Shown: positions 17,360-26,609, counted from the first letter of the stretch. The stretch is DNA of 43,216 nucleotides from Actinomycetota bacterium (GCA_947452755.1 CANGDT010000001.1:1-43216), one strand, 5' to 3'. Program-made: numbers and translations. The notes: generated by a model from the letters alone, not told the origin.

Positions 17360-17446
17360 GTGCAGGCAGTACTTATTCAGACCACTTCGTGCAGACAGTA
17401 CTTATTCAGACCACTTCGTGCAGGCAGTACTTATTCAGACCACTTC
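17360..17446. repeat. 29-bp tandem triplication of the nadE 3-prime end
   Basis: Three head-to-tail copies: 17360-17388, 17389-17417 (one base different) and 17418-17446. The last copy contains the true nadE stop and the codons for the ending KWSE. The two others therefore repeat those codons and the TAA outside the gene. Each unit contains AGTACT and CACTTCGTG; at the third copy GACCAC-TTC-GTGGTC forms a short hairpin inside nadE. There are no unique spacers, so it is not a CRISPR array. Confidence 0.9.
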
Positions 17447-19134
17447 GTGGTCATTGGCAAGCGCCTATCCCGGCCAAACGCCTTCCGCGAAACCTTCGTA
17501 CCAGGTGGATACTGCCGACGCTTGTACTCAGCCCGGTCAGTCATGCGCAAAATCTTGCCCACTAATTCACGGTCAAAACCGGCAGACACAATCTGATCAA
17601 GCGATGCATCATGCTCCACGTACAAGTTGAGAATCTGATCCAACACTTCGTAATCTGGAAGAGAGTCAGTGTCCTTTTGGTCCGGTCGCAACTCTGCACT
17701 CGGTTCCTTGCTGATGCTATTAGCCGGAATGGGCTCAACCTGGCCAGCGTTGCGAGCTTGTTCATTGCGCCAACGCGACAAATTCCACACATCTGTTTTT
17801 GGTAAGTCCTTAATTGGGGCAAACCCACCGACCGCATCTCCATAAATAGTGGAGTACCCAACGGACAACTCACTCTTGTTGCCCGTTGCCAGAACAAGGT
17901 GGCCTTCTTGATTAGAAACACCCATCACTGTTGTGCCACGCACGCGAGCCTGAAGATTTTCTTCAGCCAATCCAGTCAATCCCAGCGAATCAATGTAGGC
18001 GTCAACCATTGGTGCAATCGGCACTGAGCGAATGTTGAGGCCGCAACGCTCGGCCAGGTCAAAGGCATCGGTTTTGGAATGTTCCGATGAATACTCCGAC
18101 GGCATTGATATTCCATAAACGTTTGAGGCGCCTATCGCGTCGCAAGAAAGTGCCGCAACGAAAGCCGAATCGATTCCACCTGAAAGTCCGAATAGCACGG
18201 ACGTGAAACCATTCTTTGTGATGTAGTCACGTAAACCGACAACAAGTGCGGCATAAACCTCGGCATTGCTATCGAGGCGCGACGACACGTGTCGCGTTGC
18301 TAAGTCAGGCAATGGATTGGCCTTGGCATCAATAGTGACGACCATTTCGCCTGAAGGTAACAAAGTATGTGTTCCTGCTTCAGGCAGTTCGAGATCAACC
18401 ATGATTAAGTCGTCGACAAATTGCTGACCACGAGCCAACACATCTCCGGCAGGATTCACAATGATGGAGTCGCCTTCGAAAACAAGCTCGTCTTGCCCGC
18501 CAACCATGTTGACGTAAGCCAATGTGGCATTGGCTTCACGAGCACGTCGTGTGACAAGTTCAAGCCGCACATCGTCTTTGTCACGTTCGTATGGGGATCC
18601 GTTCAGCACGATAAGTAGACCAGCGTTGTTATCACGCACTTGCGCGACAGGTCCACCGTCTTGCCATAGATCTTCACAAATAGCCACGGCGATGTCGACA
18701 CCATGAACTCGAATCATGAGCGACTCATTGCCAGGTTCGAAGTACCGGTACTCGTCAAAGACTCCGTAGTTTGGCAGGTGGTGTTTGGCGTATGTGGCAA
18801 CAATCTGGCCGTCGAAAATAACTGCTGCACAGTTTTGTGGTTTACCAGAACCATTGCCAGCTAAATATCCGACAAGCACAACCACGTTGCCGAGCCCCGC
18901 AGAATGAAGGTCAGTTGCCAGCTGGGTTACGGTCTCTACTGACCGGAGTTGGAAGGATGCGCGTAAGGCGAGATCTTCGACTGGGTAGCCAGTAATAATC
19001 ATTTCGGGCAGGGCCACAACTTGTGCACCTTGCGCATGTGCTTGTGCGACGGTATTCAGGCACAACGCTGCATTTCCCGCTAAATCCCCAACGATGGGGT
19101 TAATTTGACCAAGGGCCAAGCGCAATGTGCTCAT
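17431..19134 (-). CDS. nadE: Glutamine-dependent NAD+ synthetase
   Basis: 567 residues. N-terminal nitrilase-type glutaminase (about 1-270) with triad E44 (ALPEMIITGYP), K117 (AKHHLPNYG) and C153 (AICEDLWQ), which supplies ammonia. The C-terminal synthetase holds the PP-loop LFGLSGGIDSAFVAAL, GVSNQEGHLVLATGNKSELSVGY (in part) and KDLPKTDVW. It makes NAD+ from deamido-NAD. ATG 19134 matches the family start and has TACTCT 6 bases upstream; the longer open frame from 19209 has no support. It is divergent from glnA2. The last codons lie inside a 29-bp repeat that is copied twice more downstream. Confidence 0.95.
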   Translation of the reverse strand: MSTLRLALGQINPIVGDLAGNAALCLNTVAQAHAQGAQVVALPEMIITGYPVEDLALRASFQLRSVETVTQLATDLHSAGLGNVVVLVGYLAGNGSGKPQNCAAVIFDGQIVATYAKHHLPNYGVFDEYRYFEPGNESLMIRVHGVDIAVAICEDLWQDGGPVAQVRDNNAGLLIVLNGSPYERDKDDVRLELVTRRAREANATLAYVNMVGGQDELVFEGDSIIVNPAGDVLARGQQFVDDLIMVDLELPEAGTHTLLPSGEMVVTIDAKANPLPDLATRHVSSRLDSNAEVYAALVVGLRDYITKNGFTSVLFGLSGGIDSAFVAALSCDAIGASNVYGISMPSEYSSEHSKTDAFDLAERCGLNIRSVPIAPMVDAYIDSLGLTGLAEENLQARVRGTTVMGVSNQEGHLVLATGNKSELSVGYSTIYGDAVGGFAPIKDLPKTDVWNLSRWRNEQARNAGQVEPIPANSISKEPSAELRPDQKDTDSLPDYEVLDQILNLYVEHDASLDQIVSAGFDRELVGKILRMTDRAEYKRRQYPPGTKVSRKAFGRDRRLPMTTKWSE

Positions 19135-19146
19135 ATTCCAAGAGTA
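19135..19146 (-). promoter_or_regulatory. Leaderless promoter -10 of nadE
   Basis: TACTCT (19146-19141 on the minus strand), 6 bases, ATG 19134. Confidence 0.5.
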
Positions 19147-19181
19147 TCGGGGTACCGGGCGGTCGGGGAGGCGGCATTTCT

Positions 19182-19197
19182 GTAACACAGCCGTAAC
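19182..19197 (+). promoter_or_regulatory. Possible GlnR-type half operator before glnA2
   Basis: GTAAC (19182-19186), 6 bases, GTAAC (19193-19197): two blocks 11 bp apart, close to the actinobacterial GlnR pattern GTnAC-n6-GAAAC (second block 4 of 5). The pair lies 23-38 bases before the glnA2 start codon, so it would cover the -35 region of a short-leader promoter. Only one half site is convincing. Confidence 0.3.
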
Positions 19198-19219
19198 GCG
19201 GGCACGCAACTATAAGAAC

Positions 19220-20557
19220 GTGGATAAGCAAACAGAGTTCGTATTACGCACCATTGAAGAACGAGACATTCGCTTTGTGCGATTGTGGTTCACTGACGTC
19301 CTCGGGACGTTGAAGTCTGTGGCCATTGCACCAGCAGAACTCGAAGGTGCTTTCGCCGAAGGTATTGGGTTCGATGGGTCCGCCATTGAAGGCTTCGCCC
19401 GTGTCTACGAATCTGACATGTTGGCTCAACCCGTGCCTGAAACTTTTTCAATCCTGCCCTGGCGTGGTGAAGAAAATGGTGTTGCACGAATGTTCTGTGA
19501 CATCATGCTGCCGGACGGGGCTCCATCGTTCGCCGATCCACGCAATGTATTGAAGCGAGCGCTCAGCCGGGCAGCCGATTTAGGGTTCACGTTCTATACA
19601 CATCCTGAGATTGAATTTTTCCTCTTTAAGAACCAGCCGGCTCGAGGCGAGCAACCCGTTCCTGTTGATGAGGTTGGTTACTTTGATCATTCACCGATGG
19701 GTATCGGTTATGACTTCCGTCGCGAGGCAATCACCACGCTCGAAGCCATGGGCATCTCTGTTGAGTTCAGCCACCATGAAGGTGCGCCTGGTCAGCAAGA
19801 AATCGATTTACGTTACGCAGATGCCTTAACTATGGCTGACAACATCATGACTTTCCGTGTTGTGATGAAAGAAGTCGCACTCCAGCAAGGTGTTTATGCA
19901 TCATTCATGCCAAAGCCTTTCGCCCAGTACCCGGGTTCTGGCATGCACACACACTTGTCACTATTTGAAGGCGACCGCAATGTGTTCTATGAAGCTGGTG
20001 CTGAATACCAATTGAGTAAAACTGGTCGCCAGTTCATCGCAGGTCTGTTGCGTCACGCACCAGAAATCACCGCAGTGACGAATCAGTGGGTGAACTCTTA
20101 TAAGCGCCTAGGCGGTGGTGGTGAAGCACCTTCATATGTGTGCTGGGGACATAACAATCGCAGTGCATTGATTCGCGTGCCAATGTACAAGCCAAGTAAA
20201 GGCAATTCGACACGAATCGAGTTCCGATCCGTTGATTCAGCCTGCAATCCATACCTAGCGTTCGCGTTGATGCTCTCGGCTGGTCTGAAGGGTATTGAAG
20301 AAGGTTACGAATTGCCCGCTGGTGCTGAGGATGATGTGTGGTCGTTAACGGACGCCGAGCGACGTGCAATGGGAATTGCTCCGCTGCCGCAATCCCTTGG
20401 GGAAGCCATTACTGCCATGGAAAGTAGCGAACTGGTTGCCGAAACATTAGGTGAACACGTATTCGATTTCTTCCTTCGTAACAAGCGCGCCGAGTGGGAG
20501 GAGTACCGTTCTCAAGTAACGGCATTCGAACTCGATAGGTATTTACCGGTGTTATAG
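19220..20557 (+). CDS. glnA2: Glutamine synthetase family, GlnA2 type
   Basis: 445 residues, beginning KQTEFVLRTIEERDIRFVRL, as M. tuberculosis GlnA2 does. Seen: IGFDGSAIEGF, HPEIEFFLFK, FSHHEGAPGQQEIDLRYAD (metal Glu/His), PGSGMHTHLSLF, NRSALIRVP and RIEFRSVDSACNPYLA. The usual adenylylation tyrosine is missing (DVWSLTDAER where the beta type has LYELPP), so this is an alpha-type enzyme not controlled by adenylylation. In Streptomyces the GlnA2 orthologue acts as a gamma-glutamylpolyamine synthetase, so glutamine synthesis is not certain here. GTG 19220 is placed by homology; an upstream extension from 19127 is rejected. It begins a tight operon with the amidotransferase and glnE. Confidence 0.92.
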   Translation: MDKQTEFVLRTIEERDIRFVRLWFTDVLGTLKSVAIAPAELEGAFAEGIGFDGSAIEGFARVYESDMLAQPVPETFSILPWRGEENGVARMFCDIMLPDGAPSFADPRNVLKRALSRAADLGFTFYTHPEIEFFLFKNQPARGEQPVPVDEVGYFDHSPMGIGYDFRREAITTLEAMGISVEFSHHEGAPGQQEIDLRYADALTMADNIMTFRVVMKEVALQQGVYASFMPKPFAQYPGSGMHTHLSLFEGDRNVFYEAGAEYQLSKTGRQFIAGLLRHAPEITAVTNQWVNSYKRLGGGGEAPSYVCWGHNNRSALIRVPMYKPSKGNSTRIEFRSVDSACNPYLAFALMLSAGLKGIEEGYELPAGAEDDVWSLTDAERRAMGIAPLPQSLGEAITAMESSELVAETLGEHVFDFFLRNKRAEWEEYRSQVTAFELDRYLPVL

Positions 20558-21292
20558 ATGAACCCACGTGTATTGATCGTTCAAAATGAAGAAACCGATC
20601 CACCAGCGCTCGTTGCGCAGTGGCTAACGGCCGCTGGACTGGACCTTGACGTAGTGAAGGGCTACAACGGCGAACAGATTCCAACGAGTGTTCCGGTTGG
20701 TGTCGCTGGTGTCATCGCACTTGGCGGATACATGAGCGCCAACGATGACGATGACCATCCGTGGCTAACCGATGAGCGTTCGCTGCTCAAGGATGTCGTA
20801 GCAAATGACATTCCATTTTTTGGAATCTGTCTAGGCGGCCAAATGTTAGCCACAGCGGTTGGCGGCGTAGTCGAGAAATCACCAAATAAAGAAATTGGCA
20901 TCAGCCATTTCGTTGTCGATTCATCAATGGCTGACGATGAGGTGTTTGCGCCACTTGCAGGTAAGGAAGTTATCGCGGCGCAATGGCACGTGGATTACAT
21001 TTCAGACCTTCCTGAGGACGTTCATGTATTTGCCGGTAATGATGTGTGCCCTGTGCAGGCCTACAAAGTTGGCAACAATGTTTATGGCGCACAATTTCAT
21101 CCTGAAATTGATGAAGAAGTCTTTGGCTGGTGGATTGATGAGTCTGTTGAATACCTCGCAGGCGTAGGGATGGATCCGGTGGCGCTCGCGCAAGATATTT
21201 CAGATTCAGCAGAAACGCTCGTCACAACCTGGAAGCCGGTCTTTGAAAATTGGGCCAGGCTAGTAAAGGCGCAGCAGGCGCAAGGACTGTGA
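20558..21292 (+). CDS. Class I glutamine amidotransferase
   Basis: 244 residues. The catalytic nucleophile is the Cys of FFGICLGGQMLA (about 88-99), and the His/Glu pair is in YGAQFHPEID (about 178-187). The GICLGGQ form resembles the GMP-synthase-like amidotransferase domain, not the GICRG form of PuuD. It hydrolyses glutamine or a gamma-glutamyl compound; the acceptor is unknown. It begins at the base after the glnA2 stop and its own stop overlaps the glnE GTG (GTGA), so the three genes are almost certainly co-translated. Its position between a glutamine synthetase and its adenylyltransferase suggests a role in glutamine or gamma-glutamyl-amine turnover (inference). Confidence 0.85.
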   Translation: MNPRVLIVQNEETDPPALVAQWLTAAGLDLDVVKGYNGEQIPTSVPVGVAGVIALGGYMSANDDDDHPWLTDERSLLKDVVANDIPFFGICLGGQMLATAVGGVVEKSPNKEIGISHFVVDSSMADDEVFAPLAGKEVIAAQWHVDYISDLPEDVHVFAGNDVCPVQAYKVGNNVYGAQFHPEIDEEVFGWWIDESVEYLAGVGMDPVALAQDISDSAETLVTTWKPVFENWARLVKAQQAQGL

Positions 21293-24207
21293 CAACGGGT
21301 CGAGAATCTACGCAAGCAGCGCGGCTAGCGAGATTAGGGTTCATTCGCACTGCTGAATCTGCAGCTGTGCTTGAGCAATGGCCTGCCCTTGAAACTCGAC
21401 TCGAGTACTTTCGTGATGTTGCAGATCGCGACCAAGCCCTTCTGTCGATGGGCAACCTCATAGCGACAGGTGCGGTCGATATTGCCAGTTGGGATGACGA
21501 CAACTGGTTGCGCATTGTGAGTGTGCTGGGTGCCTCGCAGGCGCTCGCTGACCATGTAATCCGAAATCCGACACATGCCAGCTACATTGCTAGTGCCGAA
21601 ACGCTTCCTGCGCCAGAGGCAATGAGATCTGACCTGTTGTCGGCTGTGAGTGGCAAATCGTGGGATCAGGCTCTTGATGCACTACGCATTGAATACCGCC
21701 GCCAGGTATGTGCAATCGCTGGCTTTGATCTGAGCTCCCGCGCGGCGAGTACGCAAATGATGCCTGCAGTTGCTTCGTCTTTGACTGTTCTGGCCGATGC
21801 TGTAGTTGCTGCTGCGCTGCAGTTGGCCCGGGAACAACATGAAGACTCTTCACAATGCGAATTGGCTGTTATCGCAATGGGTAAGTGTGGCGCGAGCGAG
21901 TTGAACTATGTGAGCGACGTCGATGTCATGTTCGTGGCGCGGTCAGTCGATGGTAGGGACGATTTTGCTGCTCTTGCGATTGCCACAGAATTAGCAAAGA
22001 GTGTTATGCGTGCCTGTTCGGCGGTGACTGCGCAAGGGACTATTTGGGAAGTGGATGCGGCGCTACGTCCCGAAGGTAAGGCTGGCGCATTGGTACGCAC
22101 TCTTGACAGCTATGTCGACTATTACCAGCGCTGGGCAAAGACCTGGGAATTCCAGGCACTACTTAAGTCCCGCCACATGGCAGGCTCGACAGAGCTTGGT
22201 GCGGCATTTGTTGACGCGATGTCAGCATTTGTGTGGCAGGCCGCCGACCACCCAGGTTTTGTATCGGATGTGCAAGCGATGCGCGAGCGTGTAACGGATT
22301 TGATTCCGGCCAAGGATGCTGACCGGGAATTGAAACTTGGCCGTGGTGGGCTACGCGACGTTGAATTTGCCGTACAGCTACTCCAGCTAGTGCACGGACG
22401 ATCAGATGTCATGGTGCGCAGCCCGAATACCTTGATTGCTCTCGAGCAACTTGCGACGTGGGGTTACGTAGGCCGGGAAGATGCCGCGACATTGGCGAGC
22501 GCATATCGCTTCTTGCGTACTTTGGAGCATCGCATTCAGGTGTCACGAATGCGTCGCACTCACGTGCTACCTGAAGACTCCGATGAGCAGCGCGCACTGG
22601 GTCGCTCAATGGGCTACTTGATGGACCCTATTGATGATTTGAATCGGGAATGGCGAAAGTATTCGGCAGAAGTACGCCGCATTCACGAAAAACTTTTTTA
22701 TCGGCCCTTGTTGCAGGCCGTAGCACGTCTTGATTCCAATGATGCACGTCTGACACCTGCCGATGCACGTTTGCGGCTGGCGGCACTCGGCTACGCAGAT
22801 CCAGAGAACGCACTGCGTCATCTTGAATCGCTGACGTCAGGTGTTACTCGGCGCGCGGCGATTCAACGCACATTGCTACCTGTCATGTTGGGGTGGTTTG
22901 CGCAAGCGCCAGATCCCGACGCCGGTCTCCTTGGGTTCAGGCGCATCAGTGAAGCGCTTGGTGCTACGCCTTGGTACTTGGGCTTGTTGCGCGATGAGTC
23001 GATTACTGCGGAAAGATTGGCAACAATTCTTGCCTCAAGTCGCTATGCAACTGACCTGCTACTTCGGTCACCGGATTCGGTGCGCATGCTCTCCAGTTCC
23101 GAGGAACTTCAACCACGGACCCGAGATGAGTTGCTCAATGAGGCGCGGGCAACGGCAAGTAGGTATGACACATCGATCGAGGCTGTTGCAGCGCTGCGGG
23201 CGATGCGTCGTCGCGAATTGTTTCGGATTAGTTCCGCTGACGTGCTAGGTCTGCTGAGCGCGCAACAAGTAGGTGATGCGCTCACTGATGTCACAGATGC
23301 AGTTCTGACTGGTGCGCTTGATTCAATCACCGCAAGGATGGAAGAGCCTCCGCCTTTTGCAGTAGTGGCAATGGGTCGTTATGGCGGCGGCGAGATGGGT
23401 TACAGCAGCGACGCTGACGTCATGTTCGTGTATGACGATTCCAATCGTGATGAAGCACTTGCGCACACGAAGGCGCATGCGATTGCAAACGAGTTGCGCA
23501 CGATTTTGATGGCACCAAGTACTGATCCAGAGTTGATTATTGATGCAGACCTGCGTCCCGAAGGTAAAAACGGTCCTTTGGTGCGAAGTCTCGGTTCTTT
23601 TGCTCAGTACTACGAGCGATGGTCGTCCGGTTGGGAAGTCCAAGCTTTGCTTCGGGCTGAAATATCGGCAGGTGATTCGGCGCTCGGGCATGTATTTACA
23701 GATTTGATTAATCCGCTTCGATACAACGAGCACGGTTTACCCGAAGCGCAATTGCGCGAAATTCGAAGGTTGAAAGCGCGAATGGAATCTGAACGTCTTC
23801 CACGCGGAATTGATCCAACGTTGCACACAAAACTTGGTCCTGGCGGACTTTCAGATGTCGAATGGGTTGCGCAAGTCTTTCAGCTTCAACACGGACACGA
23901 TGTTCCTGCCCTTCGCACAACGCGAACTCTGTTGGCTTTGGACGCTGCGACTGAAGCCGGGCTGTTGGCACAGGCCGACCAGGAGGTTCTTGCCGAAGCT
24001 TGGACGCTTGTGACGCGAGTGCGAAATGCCACCGCACTTGTTCGCGGGCGCGCCGCAGACGTGTTGCCGGTAGACCTGGTTGAGCTGTCCCGAGTCGCCT
24101 ACGCGCTGGGATTTGGATTGCGCGGTGGTCAGCATTTGACTGACGATTACCGACGGATGACTCGCCGTGCACGCACAGTTGTCATGCGTGTCTTTTATGG
24201 CGAATAG
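21289..24207 (+). CDS. glnE: Glutamine synthetase adenylyltransferase/deadenylase
   Basis: 972 residues. Bifunctional enzyme that adds or removes AMP on the regulatory Tyr of GlnA1-type glutamine synthetase. Two nucleotidyltransferase domains are visible: ELNYVSDVDVMFVA near residue 205 (deadenylase half) and EMGYSSDADVMFVYD near residue 700 (adenylylase half), each followed by a DLRPEGK/ALRPEGK motif and a helical RGGLRDVEF or PGGLSDVEW segment. GTG 21289 overlaps the amidotransferase stop; an earlier frame opening at 21250 adds 13 codons without support. Its likely target is GlnA1 (36013), not its neighbour GlnA2. The stop is immediately followed by the convergent decarboxylase stop with no gap. 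Confidence 0.95.
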   Translation: MTTGRESTQAARLARLGFIRTAESAAVLEQWPALETRLEYFRDVADRDQALLSMGNLIATGAVDIASWDDDNWLRIVSVLGASQALADHVIRNPTHASYIASAETLPAPEAMRSDLLSAVSGKSWDQALDALRIEYRRQVCAIAGFDLSSRAASTQMMPAVASSLTVLADAVVAAALQLAREQHEDSSQCELAVIAMGKCGASELNYVSDVDVMFVARSVDGRDDFAALAIATELAKSVMRACSAVTAQGTIWEVDAALRPEGKAGALVRTLDSYVDYYQRWAKTWEFQALLKSRHMAGSTELGAAFVDAMSAFVWQAADHPGFVSDVQAMRERVTDLIPAKDADRELKLGRGGLRDVEFAVQLLQLVHGRSDVMVRSPNTLIALEQLATWGYVGREDAATLASAYRFLRTLEHRIQVSRMRRTHVLPEDSDEQRALGRSMGYLMDPIDDLNREWRKYSAEVRRIHEKLFYRPLLQAVARLDSNDARLTPADARLRLAALGYADPENALRHLESLTSGVTRRAAIQRTLLPVMLGWFAQAPDPDAGLLGFRRISEALGATPWYLGLLRDESITAERLATILASSRYATDLLLRSPDSVRMLSSSEELQPRTRDELLNEARATASRYDTSIEAVAALRAMRRRELFRISSADVLGLLSAQQVGDALTDVTDAVLTGALDSITARMEEPPPFAVVAMGRYGGGEMGYSSDADVMFVYDDSNRDEALAHTKAHAIANELRTILMAPSTDPELIIDADLRPEGKNGPLVRSLGSFAQYYERWSSGWEVQALLRAEISAGDSALGHVFTDLINPLRYNEHGLPEAQLREIRRLKARMESERLPRGIDPTLHTKLGPGGLSDVEWVAQVFQLQHGHDVPALRTTRTLLALDAATEAGLLAQADQEVLAEAWTLVTRVRNATALVRGRAADVLPVDLVELSRVAYALGFGLRGGQHLTDDYRRMTRRARTVVMRVFYGE

Positions 24208-25659
24208 TTATTTTGCTACAACGCGAAATGTACTCATGTCTGTGCTTGAACCGCCTCGAACATGCCCGAATGGTTCGGCCATTGTGGCCTGCAAAAATTC
24301 AACAGTTGAAGAAGTGATCAATTCACCTGGCAATAAGTTCGGAATACCTGGGGGATATGCCGCAACAGAATCAGCGGAAACCCGACCGATCGCACTCTGG
24401 GCATCGACAACTTCTGTAGTTGCAAAATATGCATCTCGCACACTCATTACACGTTCACCTGTTGCGGGAAGTTGAAGGAGTGCGGATTTTCCTTGATTGA
24501 TCTGGGGTAAGGCTGAAAGAGCTGACAATGTGCGATGAACGTCAGGCTGAGTGCCGGCGCCAAGCAACATCACCAGGGTTGTACTGGTGGCCATTTCGCA
24601 ATGCATGTGATGTTCGTGGAACAGAATTGAGCGAGCCTGGTGGCCAGAAATTCCACCCGACTGCATATCTAGGGAAATGCGCAGTGGATCAACTGTCATG
24701 ACGTCGGGATAGTTAGCAATGACGTCATAAACGTTTGAGAATCGCTCTTCCTTCGCAATACCCGCGCGCAATGCATCCGCGGCAGCAATAGTGGTACCGA
24801 TCTTCGTTAATCCTTCATGAGCAAGTTGCTTGCGGGCTAAATCAAGTGAAGCCTGTAGTAAAGCGCTGGCACTAGTGGACTGCATTGATTTGAAAGCTCG
24901 GTCAAGAAGCGGCTCAAGTGAATCCGCGAATGGTCCATGGGATAGATGTAGCATCGCGGACTGGGTGAGACTCCCACCGAGTTTGTGGGTGCTGCTGATA
25001 ACAAGGTCAGCGCCAAGACGGTTTGCATTTGTGGGTAAGTCGGGGTGAAAACCAAAGTGAGCGCCCCAGGCTTCGTCCACAATCAGGGGGATACCGCGGC
25101 TATGCGCAAGGTCGGCAAGGGCTGCAACATCGGCGACAGCTCCGAAGTAACTAGGTGTGACGACGTAGGCAGCAACTGCATGTGGAGTTTGATCCAGTGC
25201 GTCAGCAAGCGCCTCTGGCGTGACACCATTTGCAATTCCTAGCGAGTCAACAACAGACGGGTACACAAATGTTGCATCTAAGCCGCTGAGTGCAAGCCCG
25301 TCGATAACAGATGAATGTACGCTCCGTTGCACAACAATTTCTGTACCGAAATTACGCATGGCCAGGCACGCCATGAGGTTGCCCTTTGATGCGCCATTAG
25401 TGAGAAACCAAGTCTTGCGTGCACCCCAAGCCTGTGCGGCTAGGGCTAGCGACTGTGAGAGTGGGTCGCTCGGACCGTAATCAATGCCGTCCACGAATGG
25501 TTGCACGTCTTCGGCGAGTACACGCCGACCGAGAAACTCTGTGAGTTCAGGTTGTGCAGTTTGTGAGACCTGGTGTCCTGGTGTGCTGAACCGAAGCCAA
25601 TCGTGTGATGCGTAGTGTGCGACCGCATCTGCGTACGGTGTTTGCGATTGATCCAACAT
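24208..25659 (-). CDS. Orn/Lys/Arg-type PLP decarboxylase
   Basis: 483 residues, the length of Bacillus SpeA-like enzymes without the N-terminal wing. Seen: STPGHQ (25-30), FLTNGASKGNLMA (PLP phosphate), H115 in QRSVHSS, D195 in VDEAWGAH, and the Schiff-base lysine K226 in SSTHKLGGS. The family decarboxylates basic amino acids. An arginine decarboxylase feeding agmatine deiminase (9759) is my preferred reading, but lysine or ornithine is possible. It is the second gene of a two-gene operon: ATG 25659 is 2 bases after the stop of the OCD-family gene. It ends directly against glnE, tail to tail. Confidence 0.82.
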   Translation of the reverse strand: MLDQSQTPYADAVAHYASHDWLRFSTPGHQVSQTAQPELTEFLGRRVLAEDVQPFVDGIDYGPSDPLSQSLALAAQAWGARKTWFLTNGASKGNLMACLAMRNFGTEIVVQRSVHSSVIDGLALSGLDATFVYPSVVDSLGIANGVTPEALADALDQTPHAVAAYVVTPSYFGAVADVAALADLAHSRGIPLIVDEAWGAHFGFHPDLPTNANRLGADLVISSTHKLGGSLTQSAMLHLSHGPFADSLEPLLDRAFKSMQSTSASALLQASLDLARKQLAHEGLTKIGTTIAAADALRAGIAKEERFSNVYDVIANYPDVMTVDPLRISLDMQSGGISGHQARSILFHEHHMHCEMATSTTLVMLLGAGTQPDVHRTLSALSALPQINQGKSALLQLPATGERVMSVRDAYFATTEVVDAQSAIGRVSADSVAAYPPGIPNLLPGELITSSTVEFLQATMAEPFGHVRGGSSTDMSTFRVVAK

Positions 25660-25661
25660 GG

Positions 25662-26609
25662 TTAGCGACTAGCTCGTTCGTAGACCGCTACGGCAGCCGC
25701 TAAATCCTCCACAGCTGTGCCCACGGATTTGAAGTAGGTGATTTCTGAATCGCTTGTGCGACCAGGGTGAGTTCCACGAGCAAGGTCGTGAAGGTCGGCC
25801 TTCACAGCGTCACGGGTGATGACACCTTCGCTAAGCGGAATTGCGAGGTCGCCACCTTCGTGCAACGCACCACCCCAGGTATCGCAAAAAATTGTTGCTG
25901 TGCGAACGAGTTCATCGTCCGTTTCCCGCATCTGTGGGTTGTAGGCGCCAACCGTGTCGACGTGTGTTCCTGGTTTGAGCCATTTACCAAAAATCAATGG
26001 GGTAGTGCTGAGCGTTGCGCTGGACACAATGTCACTCTTGCCAATCGAGGTCACAAGGTCAGGATGTGCGGTGACCGGCAATCCTTCGGCGGATAGCTTT
26101 TCGGCCAGGGCATGGGCATTGCGAATGTTGTGATTCCACAGGTAGACCTGCTCAATTGGTCGAACGGCCATGTGGGCACGAATCATGAATGGGCTCAGGG
26201 CCCCTGATCCAATCATTGTTAAAACCGAACTGTCTGGCCGCGAAAGGTATGTGCTGGCTAGGGCTGACGCTGCTGCGGTGCGCCACACAGTGATTCGGGT
26301 TCCATCAAGTGTCGCCAGCGACTCGCCGGTGTTTCCATTGGTCAAGTAGTAGACGCCGTGAATTGCCGGAAGGTTGCGGCTGCCGTTGTCCGGGTGAACT
26401 GTGACGATCTTGACGCCGATGTAGTTGTGTTCGCCATCGCCAGTCCACGATGGCATGAGTAGAAGTGTCGAGTCTTTAGGGTCATGTTCAACGATGTGAT
26501 GGTGACGTGTGGGAGTAACCCAATTTGCCGCAAATGCGCTGCGCAAATCATTCACCAATTCAGGGAAAGTTAGCGTGCGGTCAATGGTTTCTGCATCAAT
26601 GTGTAGCAT
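25662..26609 (-). CDS. Ornithine cyclodeaminase/mu-crystallin family dehydrogenase
   Basis: 315 residues with a Rossmann domain (LTMIGSGALSPFMIRAHMA, about 128-146) and the family motif HVDTVGAYNPQMRETDDELV (about 216-235). It lacks the GGDCPGKTEL catalytic motif of true ornithine cyclodeaminase, which the ocd gene at 657 does have. The VGAYNPxMRE form is typical of imino-acid reductases such as delta1-pyrroline-2-carboxylate reductase. Alanine-dehydrogenase-like or opine-related activity is also possible. ATG 26609 has GAGGAG 5 bases upstream, with GATACT (26634-26629) as a -10. It is translated with the decarboxylase downstream and diverges from bioY. Confidence 0.75.
   Translation of the reverse strand: MLHIDAETIDRTLTFPELVNDLRSAFAANWVTPTRHHHIVEHDPKDSTLLLMPSWTGDGEHNYIGVKIVTVHPDNGSRNLPAIHGVYYLTNGNTGESLATLDGTRITVWRTAAASALASTYLSRPDSSVLTMIGSGALSPFMIRAHMAVRPIEQVYLWNHNIRNAHALAEKLSAEGLPVTAHPDLVTSIGKSDIVSSATLSTTPLIFGKWLKPGTHVDTVGAYNPQMRETDDELVRTATIFCDTWGGALHEGGDLAIPLSEGVITRDAVKADLHDLARGTHPGRTSDSEITYFKSVGTAVEDLAAAVAVYERASR

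Noticed and set aside
17360-17446. 29-bp triple repeat as a CRISPR array
   Set aside because: Units are directly adjacent with no spacers, and one unit is the coding end of nadE.
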